A stretch of 64,000 nucleotides of DNA, taken from the NCBI GenBank assembly GCA_020746105.1, contig CM036617.1:138969845-139033844 (forward strand), in the 5' to 3' direction. Shown piece after piece: positions 34,305 through 48,446 of the stretch. The stretch's first letter is position 1. Every line of letters starts with the position of its first letter. The translations under genes and the position numbers were made by a program. Below the pieces are notes generated by a model that worked only from the letters and a program-made list of their open reading frames with translations, did no database searches and had not been told where the DNA came from. Origin of the DNA: Trogon surrucura. Taxonomy: Eukaryota; Chordata; Aves; Trogoniformes; Trogonidae.

Positions 34305-36644
34305 CTAAAAGCACGAGATAATGGTATTTTTTTTTCTATTGAATTTTATTACTTGTGTAGACAAACCACGAAATGACAAATTCATTTTCTCATCTTCCAA
34401 ACTGGAGATTAATGTACCACTTGAACCACTTCTAAGTCTGATTTGAAACTGGTCTGCAAAACTGTAGGTAAAAGTGTGAGAACAACCAGTGTCAAAATAA
34501 CACTATTTAATGGGTCTTGAATTTTTTTTTTTAAATTTAGCTTAATCTGTAAATCATTATCATTTCTTCAGATTGTTCCTTAATAAAGAGCAGATACTAT
34601 GTGAAAAAAAGTTATATAGTACCATCTTAGACCAAATACGAACCAACATAAAGTCACCTTGAGCACTGTGTGCAGTTCTGGGCCCCACAGTATACGAAGG
34701 ACGTTGAGGTGCTGGAGAAGGTTCAGAGAAGAGCAACCAGAATGATTAGGAGGCTAGAGGGTAAGTCTTACAAGGAGAGGCTTAGGGGGCTGGGGCTGCT
34801 CAGCCTGGAGAAGAGGAGGCTGAGGGGAGACCTTATTGCTCTCTACAACTCCCTGAAAGGCAACTGTAGCGAGACAGATGTTGGCCTCTTCTCCCTCATG
34901 AATAGCAACAGGACAAGAGGGACTGGGTTCAAGTTGCACCAGGGGAAGTTTAGATTAGATATTAGGAAAAACTTCTTCACCGAAAGGGTGGTGAAGCACT
35001 GAAGTGGGTTGCCGAGGGAGGTAGTGGAGTCACCCTCCCTGGACGTGTTTAAGAAACAGCTGGATGTGGCACTTCAGGAGATGGTTTAGTGTTAGGGTGG
35101 TGTAGGGCTGTGGGTTGGACTTGATGATCTTAAGGTCCTTTCCAACCTTGATGTTTCTATGATTCTATGAATTACAAAATTACATTGCTTTGATTTGTTA
35201 CGGGAACGACTCAGTTGTGCAGTGGTCCTATGCAGAGCCACAGAAGGGGGAACATGAGAGGATCCTGCTGCTCAGTGTCTTTTTGATTGCTGCCTCAGCA
35301 GTACTCTGGATGAGCTGGAAGCAAAGCCTCACCCTGCCATTGCACGATACATGCATGAGCAATATTTAAGCTTCCAGACCCAATGTATAATCTCATATTT
35401 AGTGAGGCTCCCCAGTGCTCCCTTGAGGGTGTCACTGGCACAGACTTGCTAAAGCCTCACATGCATTTCTGTGCAATGAATGCTGCAGGAACATTCATCC
35501 CGATCAGTGTTCAGGCTGCCTGGGGTCTTTCCAACAGCCATAACTTTGGGGAGACCTGAAGTTACCTTCCTATCGTCTTATAATAACCAATATAGCATTC
35601 ACAGACAGTAAAAAGGAATTTTCTGTTTCTTTCTCTGGGAATTGGATGCATGAAGGATGCATGTAGCTAATCATCTGGGCTTTTCAAGAAAGAACCTATA
35701 GTTGATGCAATAATTGAGCTAGCAATGGGCCAATGTTTAGATTTACCAGCCCTGACAAGTTGTTTGCATCTTTAATTTGCTCAATCTGTTATTTCTTTTT
35801 CAGTAGCTAAACATCTCGATGTAGAACTAGTCAGAAAATCCGAGCGTGTTCCAGGAACTGCATAATTCTAAATATTTTATTTTTCTGTTTTAAGTTTGGC
35901 TGTAGCTAAAGAACACGGAATAGATAGATACAGCTCCACAAGTGGGATATTTAATTTTTCCTCCTGTAATGATTTCTCCATCTTTCTGTGATTTCTCACA
36001 TTAGAGCAAGAGGCCAGCATGGCAGGGGAGAGGACCGAAGTGCATTATTGACACAAAGTATAGGTATGAATGCAAAAATGAAGCAAAACGCTGCATTGTT
36101 AATTCATGTCTCTTACCTCTCTTAGATCACTGTCCTTTATGGCAAATCTATCAGACTATCAGGCATTGACAGCTGTAATTTGGCATCTGCCAGAAAGCAG
36201 GCAAGACCACCAGAACATTTCAGGACAGGCCAGCAAACACCTGTTGGAAAACTGCAACTGCCAATCCTGCCAAGCTTTGTCAGAAAACCACAGATAAGCC
36301 ATCTGTATTTTTTTTTAATGTTGCTTTTTCAGCTAGTGGGCCTTTGTTCTTTGCTCTCAGAAATCTGATTGTGCTGAAACACACAAATTTGATTTGGCAA
36401 ATATGTGGACGCTATTAGCAGGGAATGCTATTGGTATAAATTGACTTATATCCTCTGACTTTAGTGCAGTTACCATGAGGCCGATTTTTGTCATTGTAAA
36501 CCACCTCCTTTGCTTATTGACAGGCTGTTGTGCCTGATTTCATGGGCATTCAATAGGAATACCTTCACTGAGTTCCACAGCTTTTATTTTCAGCCTATGC
36601 ACAGAAATGAAAATCCAGAAAATTCATGAAACAACCACACTTAC
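34305..36644 (-). other. EFCAB6: EFCAB6 intron with antisense CR1
   Basis: It contains the CR1 fragment at 34656-35170, antisense to the gene, starting only about 350 bases upstream of an exon acceptor. No other feature was recognised. Confidence 0.75.
34656..35170 (+). mobile_element. CR1 LINE 3' fragment, 5'-truncated
   Basis: It starts at CACCTTGAGCACTGTGTGCA and encodes [20 protein letters not shown], then [40 protein letters not shown], and onward to [17 protein letters not shown]. One in-frame stop (TGA) at about 35000 breaks the conserved KHW.GLPREV region. The 3' UTR has TGGACTTGATGATCTTAAGG and ends with ATGATTCTATGA. It is of the same subfamily type as the - strand copy at 8231-8646, by the shared [14 protein letters not shown] frame. 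Confidence 0.94.
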
Positions 36645-36872
36645 ACTATTTTGCCCTAGTAGAGAAGATGATGTCTTGGGACATTCAGGCTGAGAAGACA
36701 CATATGAGTCCTGCATGGCACAGGTAAGTGGCCTGGTAGAACTTGTAGAAGTAGTTACACTGGGAGTTCTTGATGGTGTTGCCACAACTTCTGAGCTGAA
36801 TTTCTTCAAATAGTCCTGATACTTCAACTGTCCACCAGCACTGATGTTCACTGCGTTCCGTAGATTTTCAAA
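36645..36872 (-). CDS. EFCAB6: EFCAB6 coding exon (end of EF-hand pair and Ser/Thr-rich linker)
   Basis: It encodes 76 residues in phase 0-0. FENLRNAVNISAGGQLKYQD then YLKKFSSE matches human FDRLWNEMPVNAKGRLKYPDFLSRFSSE, closing an EF-hand pair. The remaining about 45 residues are a Ser/Thr/Pro-rich linker (TPSRTPSVTTSTSSTRPLT) as in the mammalian protein, where this segment is poorly conserved. The acceptor is TTTATGCATTAG and the donor GTAAGT. The internal Met at the ninth codon region is not a start. It is intact, although the exon just upstream is broken. Confidence 0.92.
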
Positions 36873-39800
36873 CTAATGCATAAACAAAAGATGATGTCTG
36901 TAAATGTTAGTTTTACAACAACAGAATTCCCTTATGTACTAAGGATATGACAAAACATACCAAAAAGAAAGGGAGAGGATGCCTTGGAGTAGAGAGAATC
37001 CTGGGGCCTATCTTATTAAAAAAAAAATCACAGTTTCTCTGCAGAAACCTGCACAAAGCTGGGGAAACAATGAAAAAAAATTCTGCAGGATATTTTTTAA
37101 TTGAATTGGGCCCTTAGTGTGCTGTTTAAACTACTAAACCCTGTGATTAGACACAGTGATTGAGCTGCAGTATAGAAGAATAATGCTTTAACATGAGATG
37201 TAAATCAAATACATGGTGCACCTGTATCCAGGCTAAGTACCACTGAGGCAAATTTCTCATGCTATCAGGTGCACCCATGTTATAGCACCATCTCAGGAGG
37301 CCATTAAGATTCCTCAGTTATCGTATTTGCATCAACAAACTATTTCGCCCCCACGGCAAAAAGGAATCAGCACAAATGAGCGTAGCAGGAAACAGCTACA
37401 GCCCTGAGAATCACATATAGTTATGACGTATGGCCAGGAACTGCACCTCTGAGGTACGGCCATCCTACAGAAGACCTGGGGGCAGCTGCTGACACCCTTG
37501 CTTCTGCTGCCCATGGAGGTCTGTGTGGCTGCTTGGCCTGACACAAGGCAGGTAGCCCACCCTCTGGGCTACGTATGGAATCGTAAAGATAGGGCTGAGC
37601 TGATTTTCCTCTGAACTGCACTTCATTCAGCAAGTAGCTGCACTGAATTAAACGGGACTACTCATGGTATAAGCTACTAATCAAAGTAAGGATTATCACA
37701 GCCTGCCCTTAAATGAGCTGCACTCATTTTGCAAGTGTTTCAAGAGTCATCAGTATGCGTTTTTAGGGTCTTCATTATTGATTTTTAATATAAATCTAAT
37801 TGGGAACCTCAGATTGCTTTTGATTTGATCTTTTTCGGCAGAGACTTAAACCCTAAAGGAAACTAGTCACCTCTTTGATGCATGTGCCAAGTTGCAGTCA
37901 AACTTCAAAGGGCAAAGGATACATTTTGAATTTCCTTTCAACTTTCCCCCATTGGCCTGGCTGCTACCACATCATGAATTATAAACAATTCTATTTTGCG
38001 CTTGTGATTATACTTCACACTTCATACGCGGATCTCAAAGTGTATTACAAACTTCAATTAAATAGAACAATACCCTGATGAGCTGGGTTAGCTATAGTTA
38101 GAAACTATTTCAACACCCAGTGAAGTTTAGCCATTTGGGGCATTGCAGATAGTTCAAGCAAGTCAAGGGAGTTCAAGCAGAGAAGAGAAAAGTGCCTATG
38201 ATAAGAAGGGGGATGTCAGTTCACAAGATATTAATCAACACCTTGCTTGCAGAGTGTTTACCATCCTTAGCCTTTTATGAAAAAGGTCACAGTATCAGAA
38301 ACTCGGAAGACCAAGGAGCAAAACTTCAGGAGGAAATTCTTCATCCACTACTCGATACAGACTCCAGCTGAGCCTTGCTAATAGCAAACAGTAAGTGGCC
38401 ATCATCCAGAAAAGGATAAAAGAAGACGTTTTCTGTGAAGTCATCCAGACTATGACTATTAGTAACACTTCTGTAAAAACTCTTAACAGCAACAACAGCC
38501 AGAACGGCAGGGGTTTAGATTAGCAGTGGCAAACCCGGTACCCAGATTGGAAGGCTCTCCTGGGGCATCTTCATATAGATATACGTAGGCATATCTTTGA
38601 GAGGCCTGTCAAAATCAAAATATCTCTGGAGATACAGGGCTTCAGTCTCACTCACACAGAGGCTGCTGCTTATATAAATGAAGCTCCTCAGGCCTGCTTC
38701 GTGTTGCTATTATGGATGACAGTTTCTATCAAGATTTTTTTTCTTCACTTGTCTGAGGTTCTTTTAAGTATAAAATAGCTCCTGTGTCCCTTCACTTCTT
38801 CTTGAGTGTAAAGTAGACAGGATCTAGTCTGGAGGACGCTTCAGCTGGAGATGACTGCTTTACTGCATCCCCCCCAAAAAAAAAAAGAAAAAAAACAAGA
38901 CATTTTTCACAGCTCAGAAAGGTGTGCATTCTGCTCAGCAGTTCTGCTCAGTGGTTCACAGGGGTGAGGAAAGAGTAACACCATATTTTCGCTTTTGCTT
39001 TCACTCGGACTTGAGGTTCCAGGTTTGGATCTGGCACTTGCACTTGGTACCTCACTCAAAGTGTGGCTGCTAGGAATAGAGCACACAGGCCACTTTGGGG
39101 GCTTTTCCCTGCTTTTTTTCAGGGGGGAAGTGCAAAATATTTTCGTTTTTTTCCAGTATTTTCATCTGCATCTTTACACGTGCATAGCAGTTCCTGATAA
39201 CACAACAGACTGTGCAATCTCTTTGTTGTAATTACAAGCAGGCCCTACTTTTGCCTGTAATTTATAGTAAAAAATGGTGGGCCAAGAACTGAGACGGTGT
39301 ATCTGCAATGAGCAAGGTACCAAAATAATTGTCTGTAGTGCAGCCATGTGTGTGAGTTTGGAGGCTCTGTGTCTTGTGTTTCAGTTTGTTTCCAAATGGC
39401 ACCTATGCAATTGTGAGCATGAAGGTTAGAGTGCTGTTAAGTAAAATCTGAAATCTTTTAGTCAAGGTTCCTTCTGTTTTATCATTCACCTAGTCTTTGG
39501 ACTAGGAAAAAAATCACAGTGAACCAGCATTAGCAAAGATAAAAAAATGTCTCTTCTCATTTTAAGCTCAGCAGAATCTTATGAAAGACTGGCCTCTCCG
39601 GTTCCCCTGAGATTAGCACTGGGCTAATCAGACAGTTTGTTCTGCCAGATTCATGCCATGACTTCAGTCACTCAAGCTAAATTCAAGGTTACATAAACGC
39701 TGCTAACGTTAATCTGGCAGAATCTTTAACCCAAGTAGCTGATAGGTGGCCGGGAAATGTCAAATGCTTGCCCCTTTCTTTGTCCAAGGACAGAACAAAA

Positions 39801-40262
39801 TAGCTACTGAGAAAAAAGAATTTGCATTAGCTCCCTGTGGAAATAGTTTTTATTCCATGCTGAGGCAACTTTTTTCCCCATCAACTGGAAGTGGATTAAT
39901 TTAAAACTGAAAAAGGAAACTTTTAACATAGCAAATATACAGATAAAGAACTAGTGAAAGAGAACTACTGTGCTTTAAATTCACACCTTCGTTATTAGCA
40001 ATAGCATCTCCATGACTTTGCTTTAGAAAGCCTGCGATTATTATAGTTCATAACCATACTGAGAGATAAGTAAAAAAAATAATCTCCCACAAATGTAGGA
40101 ACAAATGTTCATGGAATGATAGTCTTAAAACATTTTCATTTCATCCAGATTTTTAAAGTACTTGCCTATACACAGCAGTACGCAAACACAGGCCTCTAGC
40201 CACAGCCAATTTACCCAGTTGTACACTTAAATTAACAAGACAAAATAATGTAGTTTTCTTAC
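36873..40262 (-). other. EFCAB6: EFCAB6 intron
   Basis: Unique intronic sequence with A-rich runs near 37020 and 38875. No repeat family or additional exon was recognised. By homology the exons on either side are adjacent. Confidence 0.7.
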
Positions 40263-40468
40263 TTGTTCTTCAGTCAGCTGCTGAAAATGTTGGTTACATA
40301 TATCCCAGAACTCCTCTTTTGATACTGTATTATCTTTTGAATATCTTTAAACTCTTGTGCAATTTTGTTAAAGCCAGCAGTCACCACTTCTTCTATCTGT
40401 GAGAGGATGCTTCTCTCTGACAGCTCTCAAGAAGATTTAGGCGGACGGACTTTTTGCCCTTCCCCAGT
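40263..40468 (-). CDS. EFCAB6: EFCAB6 coding exon, damaged (stop codon and frameshift)
   Basis: The exon keeps its acceptor (TTTTTTGTCTAG) and donor (GTAAGA), but the frame is broken. The first part reads TGEGQKVRPPKSS, then a TGA stop at 40427-40429, then ELSERSILSQIEEVVTAGFN and KIAQEFKDIQ; it aligns with human PPPKSPKEMADRELLARLHK AVTSHYHAITQEF. After GATATTCAAAA the homologous frame moves by one base and continues DNTVSKEEFWDICNQHFQQL then TEEQ. The exon is 206 bases, one short of the 207 expected for a phase 0-0 exon, consistent with a single lost base near 40339. The TGA most likely came from a CGA or AGA arginine codon. This is real decay of the exon or, less likely, sequencing error for the indel. 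Confidence 0.85.
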
Positions 40469-43400
40469 CTAGACAAAAAACATACACAGAGAATCAGTAA
40501 TGGATCCGCTGAATAAATTATAAATCGCGGTGTGGCGTTCAGCCAGTCGAAGAGGGAAACGTCCGTGGAGAAGGCGGCCTTCAAGATCCCGCAGGCAGTA
40601 AAACCTGATTCCAGGAATTCTGGCTTGCACCACAAAAGAAAAAAGGGGCCATGCAAGTAGTTAAGGGAAAAAATAGACTCTATAAACGTGATCCAACTGG
40701 TGACAGGCCAACAAAAGCACGGGGCTCCAAGACTGACCTAAACTTTTACAAAGGTCTAAAAAATTGGGTGATCTTACAAAGAGGGCTATTCTGTTAATGC
40801 AGAAAAAAGGGAAGTGAGCGCTAACTAGCCCAAATATCCCAAACGTATTCTTCTCATCTGAATAGTCTTTAGCAAGCAGTGGAAATCTTTTTGATTGAAA
40901 AAGCGCTTCAGTCTGGAGATGAAAGAGAGGGCAATTATGAGCCTTTCCTTTCTAAGTTCCAGGTATATTTACAGCGGTACTTTTTAATCTGGTCATCCAC
41001 AGTAGGGATACGGCAGCCAAACGATCCTGTTGAAAGCTGCAAAGGTACAGAATGTGTGAGGAGAAAACAGACAAGGGGTTGGGTACAAGTGCATTACTGC
41101 CAGCACAAGATGTGCACACCCCCTTTTTTTTTCAGTGAGTTACTTTCAAATCTAACACGAGTGTTCTGCTTTTAAAATCTACCACTGGAGCTTATTACTG
41201 ACTAAGGTCCCATTATGCATTCTGCAGGGTTGAAATCCACACTTTGGGTAAATACAGTAGAAGGTCATACGGCAAGCGGAAATAAAAAGGACAAAATACA
41301 GTTGGGTGGAATAAACTGCAAAGCAAAGCACTACTAGGCTTTATAACGGACATGCCTGAGAATGCCAAAAGCCTAGCTGTGCCTGCGAAAGGCTGCATTT
41401 CATAAAGTTAAATATCAGTGAAATCTATTCAACATTTACATTCTACCTCCAGAATTAGCAGTAAACTTCATTTTTTAAAATGAAACCAGGTTTTACTTAT
41501 AAAATAGGTCTCAGGAATGGCACAATGTGGAATTATAACAAAAAAAAGCAGTGCCAGAATTTTGAAGAAGAAGCCGACTTTCCACCCACTGCACTGTCTA
41601 AACTAAATATATAAAATACCTCAAAGGCAAGGTTTTCACACACACAAGTGGCAGTCAGTTTTACTATAGCTGTGGTAAGAGGTCCTGATAAAAACAACAA
41701 CAAAAAATGTTTTTGCTTCAAAGACATTTCTTTACAGCATATTAAATGTTACTATCATATTTTATACCCCCATGTTTAAGCATAATAAGCTTTGCCACCT
41801 TCTTGCTCCATGCAATATGAAATACCAAAAAAGAAACAGATGGCTTTTGGTCCTGCGCTCCTGTTTCCTTGTCACGTCTCACATGATCATTATAACTGGA
41901 TGGAAAAGAAAATATGTTTCTTAGAGAATTGCAAGAAACCTGCCTTCTAATCAGAAAAGACTCCGCTATCTTCAGATGCAAATAACACTTTTCAATATTA
42001 ACCATGCTTTACATAAAACATACATGCGGGACAGGCATTACAGCTGCATTATTATTAAGAGAAGAAATAGGAGAAGTGGAATCGTGCATGCAGGCACAGA
42101 AACTGATCTGTGCCACAGTCAAAAAATGAAGATTGTTAGGCACGGTCCAGCGCAGAGTACACCTTCTGCCTGCCTGCAACTGTAAAGCAACGTACTGCTG
42201 CTTTTAATTATTCGAATGAAGGCAAAGACTTAAGGAAAGTGCTACTGCCCTGCAAGCTTTAAAGAAACAATTTTGTAAGTGCAAGCTTTTCTGATTTATT
42301 TAATTTCAAGAGCTTTTTGTTTATTTCCTAAGACCTAATGGACTTTCATCTTAAAATGGTTAGAGAGCCAATAAAAAAATAAATCACTTGTTCGTCTTGC
42401 AAACCACAGACTGAAAACTAGAAAACCTTTTATATTCAGTTATTGCATTTATGTTCATCCACCACATGCAGCTAGTCCATTCAGTGTGTATATACGACTC
42501 CATCATCTGCAGCTAAAATAATCACTTTTAGCTGAAATAATGGAGCTGGAGCCTGAAAGCTCAGACTCTGGACTGGGTATTTTGACATTTAAGTGCCATT
42601 TCTGCATCTGAAACTAACCTTGTACACAGTGTGGGGAGGTTTCTTCGCTTTGCGGTGTCCGACTTTAACCTCATGAGTGAAAGGGAGAAACAGGAGCGAA
42701 GCTGCCTCAGAGCTGTGCAGTGGACGCCCTTAGTGGTGCCTATAGATCATTTAGAGAAGAGTTTCCCTTGGACAGAAAAGGGGTTACCTCTCTTTTAGTG
42801 ATTTCGTGGTATTCGCTGCCATGTGCCCTGCTCAACCCACCCAGCTCTGTACTTAGAGCACTTCAGAATTTGGGGGCCGGGACTCTGCAGCCTGATCCTG
42901 CTTCGCAGGTTCTCAGGCTGCCGCGTGGTCTTTGCGCAGTGCCTGCCCCACCACAGCCTCATGCCAGGTCACGCTGTAGGCTGTGAAGTCCAGATTACCT
43001 GGCCGTCCTGCTCAGCTCTTCACAGGCTTTCTCACCCTTCCTAACAGAATTTGAGAGTGCCCTGGGAGGACCATGTAAGTCTACTTCTTCCTCCTGCTTT
43101 TGCCAAGGTGGCGGGGGCGTTATTGCGAGGCTTTTCTTATAGTCGACCCTGTGTAGTTCATTTGCTGTTCAAAGCAGGGCTGTATTTTTCTTCTTTAGAA
43201 AGTTTCTTGCACAGCCTCATGTCCTTTTCTATAAATGGCATAACTATGCTGATTAGTAATAAAAGAAGGCTCCACCACCCACACCTGCTCAGCGAAGCTC
43301 CATTCCTGCAGCTCCTTCCTGTTTCTGAAAGATTCTGCTGTTAAGAGGAATTCTTAATTAGAAAGTAAATTGCTACCTCAAGATAAATTACAAATTCTCT

Positions 43401-46400
43401 TCTGTCCCGTCATGAGCCTGGCCTCCCTCCCCATCTGGGGAGGCTCAGAAAGAAAAGGTCTTGGGAAACAGCTTATACAAGAAGTACCTTGTACCTTCTC
43501 CTGGAAAAGGATGCATTTTCCTCTTCGTACATGAGAATGACCTTTGCCAGAAGTAATCATCCCTTTGACAGTTTACACAATTTTACAGGTTTCTGTGTTA
43601 AGCCCATGGGCCCTCCTTTGCTCTAACAACATGTATCTTCAAGTTGTTTTCCATAAATACTCTTCCCTAAAGAGGCATGGAATCTGCAGAATTAGGTGCC
43701 TGAGCATGGATTGCAGTGGAAATGGATATTCTTCTCATGTTTGAACAACCAGTAGTTCACCAGCCAGCCTGTCCTAGCTCTCAGAGTCTTAGCACTATAC
43801 AGAAGCTTGTATTTTATCCCTGGGTTACAAGCAGAGCTATATCCTCACCTGGCAGTGTAAGTTGGCTGCTGATTTACACCTGCTGAGGATTTGATAGCTG
43901 GTGTGCAACAGGAGCTTGCAATAAAAAACCCAGTTATAAATAAAAGATGAAAACTCCATTGAGGGACATTCTGTAATGCACCATTTTACTTTTGACCAAC
44001 TATTTGCAACAGACATTCAGGTTGTGAGGTCACATTCACAGATTAAAACACTCTTTCTAGTGTTTAGAATATATAATGGTATATGATGGTTTGACAAAAT
44101 GATTTGACACAGTGAGTTAAAGGTGGCCCTTCTCTGCCCTGTCTAGAAAAAAGCCACATTCCTCTAAATGTAATTAAAATAACTGTTGTGCTAAATAACT
44201 GTGAAATACTAAGCCCAGGTAGAACTGGGCAAAGAAGCAGGAGCCACAGTGAGGCTTTCCCGCTCCTCTGCCTCCCCAGCAGCACCCAGCCCATCAGCAG
44301 TACGCCTGATGGCCTAATGCTATGTTTCCTACTTTCCATTACCCCTATGTTCTCCTTTTCCTCTACTCTTAGTAGCTACTGAGTGAAAGGTTTCCACCCC
44401 AAGGAACAATTTGTCATTTTAAAATTCCATCAGACCCTTTTCTTCATTACTCAGAATGGAGAAGGGAAGTGAGGCTTTGGCAGGCTTGTTCAATGGGGAA
44501 AGATCCCAAGACAGATATCCTGGCACAGTGGGGGACACCACATTGTAGTCATGGGGGAGGACACTGCACAGGAGAGCAGGGGCAAGGAAGGGAAATTTTC
44601 AAACCAGTTTTGCTATAGATAAAGAGATATAGATATAGATTACATTGCAGCGTAAGGAAAGCTTTAACGTTTCTCAGCCTGAAGCAAGTGTCATACAGGA
44701 AAATAAATGCAAACGTGCAGGTATCCCAGAAGGGGTATCTCCCTGGAGCACAGCTGTTCTACGTGAGGACAGACAAAGTTTGTTGAGCTGCTGTCTGAGG
44801 GTAGGGACATAATGAGCAGACCTGCGAATCTCTGCTTCTGGTGCAGTGGGTCATGACTGATGATAGTCAGTTGTCTGATCAAATCAGTGGCCCAGAACAG
44901 GAGGTCCCAGACTTCCAACAGATGAAGACAGTGAGTAATGAACAAATCTGTAAAGCTCCCACCCCTAAGACAGGGAAAAGCATCACCTCTGTTGAGCAGG
45001 TTATTATGTATTCCTGCTGCAATTTCACAGCTAGATCATGGAAGCAGAATGAACTTCAGCTCCCCACACCTGATCACAGTGCAGAAGGGCTGGGTTACTA
45101 ACACTGTGGAAATTAGGAAGAAAGGCTGTGGAGTGACTGAGGGTGTCACTTCTCTGTTGCATGGGTTTTTTTGAGCTCCAAACCTGTATGGTTACAACAG
45201 GTACCATGCAGCATTGCGCTCTGCATTTCATCGCTTGCAGGAAAATCACTGTTTGGGAAGTCACAGCGCAGCCACTCTTCTCTTGTGGAGCTGGAAAGCT
45301 GTGTCAGAGCTGTCTCCTCTTGGTTTAAGAATAGCTTCCAAGATCACAAGGAAGCTGTTTTGTTTGCCTTTTACAGGAAGGGAATGTAGCAGCAACTGCA
45401 GAGAGCAATAGGATGTGAGAGCAAGTGGCTTTAGCTCTGTAGACTCTCCACCAGCAACATTCCCAACAAAGACGGAGATACTGATGATGTACCCATATAC
45501 TCACGTACCCACTAGTGAATAGGAGAGATTAGTCCTGGGTCTCAGTCCTGGGACCAGGAGGCACAGTTCTCACAGTGCCAGGCTTTAAGAGATGTGAACT
45601 TGCAATACTGGGGGGAGTCCTCTGATAGGTACTGGTCCAAGGAGAAGCAGGATGCTCTCACTGGCAGCAGGAGGAGAATCAAGGATCAACAAACCTACAG
45701 CTTTGCAGGAAGGTTGATTAGAAGGAACTGGCTGAAAACAAAATGCAGTGGGCAGGTGAAGAAGGCATTCTGCAGCATGAGACAGGCTGCAGAGAAACTC
45801 AGAATGGGAGGCTAAACAGAAATGGAGAATTTGGAGTTGAAACAGAATGTTTCAAATGCCTGAATCAAATGCAATTGATATTGACATATTCTGCAAAATT
45901 TTTCGCAAAGAAGTCCTGGAATTCAATTTGATTTCCAAATTTCATCATTTAAGATGAAATCACATTTTAAGAAAAAAAAAACAAACCACCAAGCTTTACT
46001 ATGTTTCTACCCATTCCAGTAATTCCCTCTGTCAGCTGAAAGACACATGTGTTAGCAAGCCCCTAATTAGCCCAGTTTCTGCCCTTGAACAGGCACAAGC
46101 AGTAATCTGTCACTTTTCTCTGTCATCTCCTCAACCTGCCCTGCCCTCTTTCTCCTCACTGCTGGACTTGACAGGTGAGAGTTTACTAAGCTTGCAGTGA
46201 ATCACTCCAGTCTCAGCTCCAGGAAGTCGAAACCAACAAATTTTCTGGCCCTGATCATAATCCTTCCTTTCTCCATATACTCCCCCCATAGGCAGCTGTG
46301 CTGATCCTGTTCTAGACCTGACCCTGAACTATTGCTTTTAACGTGCTCTTTACTTTTTCTCCTTCCATGTCTGGAACAGCCTGCAGTGGGGAAAGACACA

Positions 46401-48423
46401 TGAGTACATTTTCTTTTGGAGGAGTCTGATTCCCAGCTGCAGCTTTCATTAGGCCAGACTGCATTAGCCACTTACTTTAATGCAGAAGAGCTCCGCTCAG
46501 GCCTTATTAATCATAATACTGGCATCCCAGCCAAAAAAAAAGTTCATGATGTATATTCCTAGCTCCAGGGTCTGGACTTTTACAAACAACCTCAGAGAGG
46601 CCACTCGTGGCGAATGGCATCCCACCTAAGACAATGTCCTCTCTGTTTCCTTCCTCAGCTCTTCTGCAGTTGGTTAGCAACATCCAAGCTAAGTGCCATA
46701 ACCATGGTTCTTTGTTATCTGAGTATTAAGCTGCAGTCACATAGCCTAAAATACTTTACATTTCTTTAACTCTCTAGAATACACACTACAGCATCTGTGT
46801 GTGAGCAGGATGCCCACTGAAATATAGCTCTGTAGAGCTGTAGGGCTATACCGCACAAAAATAGAATTAATCTCATCAACATGTCAAAGCCATCAAAAGA
46901 TCCACGTGACATATAAAACATTTAGAAATTATTTCCACAAGATTTTTTGCATCTCTTCTTATTCATCGCTTTTCTACGAAAAAATACAACTTAAACCAGT
47001 ATGGCTTTGGGGTTTGTGAATGTTTGCCTTTGTGGTAGTGAGTTTTATTTATGAGGTGCCATTTGAGACAAAAGTCATCCCAGGCTCATACTTTACTAGT
47101 TCAGTAAATTTTCCATACTTTAATGATCAAGCTGCATACTTTACTTGTTACTTTTTAATATACTTCAGTGATCAAATTGTATAGCATAATGATCAGTTTT
47201 CCTAATGTGCCTGAATGAGTTGCATACCTCATTAATTTAGATACCTACTGCACAGGCCAAAATTGTAGCATGTTTGGATGAAGTGAATAATTTAACAACC
47301 AGCCTTTTCTCAGAAAGTACACAGGAGCCCAGGAATACGTGTGAACCCAGGGTGGGATGAAATTGCAAAAACATGGGAAATTTTGGGTTGAACTCAAAAA
47401 GAAAACATGAGATTTGAGAGCATCTGGAAGCTGAAGCAGCACTGTCAACCTGGTTCATATTTGTTTTGTCTTTTCAATAATGCTACCTTGTGGATTAATT
47501 TGGGGTTCTAATGATGGATTCACCCCTTCCACCCATAACACATCAAAGAAAACTGTTCAAGGTGAATGTTCAATATTGAAAAAAAAAAGTACAGGCTCCA
47601 GTCCTGTCACGGACCAAGTACTTCTTGAAAGATATGGAGGTAGCTTATTTTTTTGCTAAGTTGAGGTGAAAAGTGTTCTGTGTCTTGGAGACTAACCGTT
47701 AGAAAGACTTCATATTAAAATGTGCACTCTTGCAAAGTTTGATCCCAGGAATTACGCAGCTTGTCAAGTTGTTAAAGAGGCTTAGCACCTACCTGGATGC
47801 TAAGACAAACAAACCCTTCCCTTAAAAAAACCAGCTACCTATTCTAGAGTTAACATGAAAGTTTGCTGGTGGGCCAACATTACAGCACACAAATACATTA
47901 TTAAAATAATTATACAGATATGTTATATTTCATACAATTGGTCTTTGTGCTGATATGATTCAGTGGAAACTCACTGAATTTATATCAGCATAAAAGCAGG
48001 AAAGGGGAAATGTGGTATTTTCTAACCTATGCAAACTATGCAACTATTTTACACTTGAGAACCATGTAATCTATTATATCTGCTAAGACTGCATTTTAAT
48101 TTTAATAAGCTGAAAATATAAATATTTTAAAATCCCCAACTATTTTTTAAATAACTATAATTAAATGTAGCCCTGCCACTAAGGACAAAGTAACAGTTGC
48201 ACTACTATAAATATTAATGCTAAATTTACAGAGAATAAAATACATTTAAACAACCTTATAAAAGTTTGAATAAAGCTACACTTATAATAAGCACTTTGGT
48301 AAAGCTATGCCTATTGGTAACTGACACGCATAGATAAAGTCTTTAACTTGCTACAAAAGCCTATAACACATTACAAACATTTAGAGCGGTTTATGGGTCC
48401 TCCTTCATTCGAAACCTGTGGTC

Positions 48424-48446
48424 CCTCCTCCTCCTCCTCCTCCTCC
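48424..48446. repeat. (CCT)n microsatellite
   Basis: Seven to eight CCT units, polypyrimidine on the + strand, within the long EFCAB6 intron. Confidence 0.9.

Noticed and set aside
34656-35170. Open frames with VQFWAPQ and RATRM motifs as a possible host gene
   Set aside because: They are CR1 ORF2 C-terminal sequence, repeated at 8.2, 12.0, 19.9, 29.4 and 50.9 kb.
40427-40429. TGA in the EFCAB6 exon read as selenocysteine
   Set aside because: EFCAB6 is not a selenoprotein family, the aligned residue is basic rather than Cys, and a frameshift follows in the same exon.
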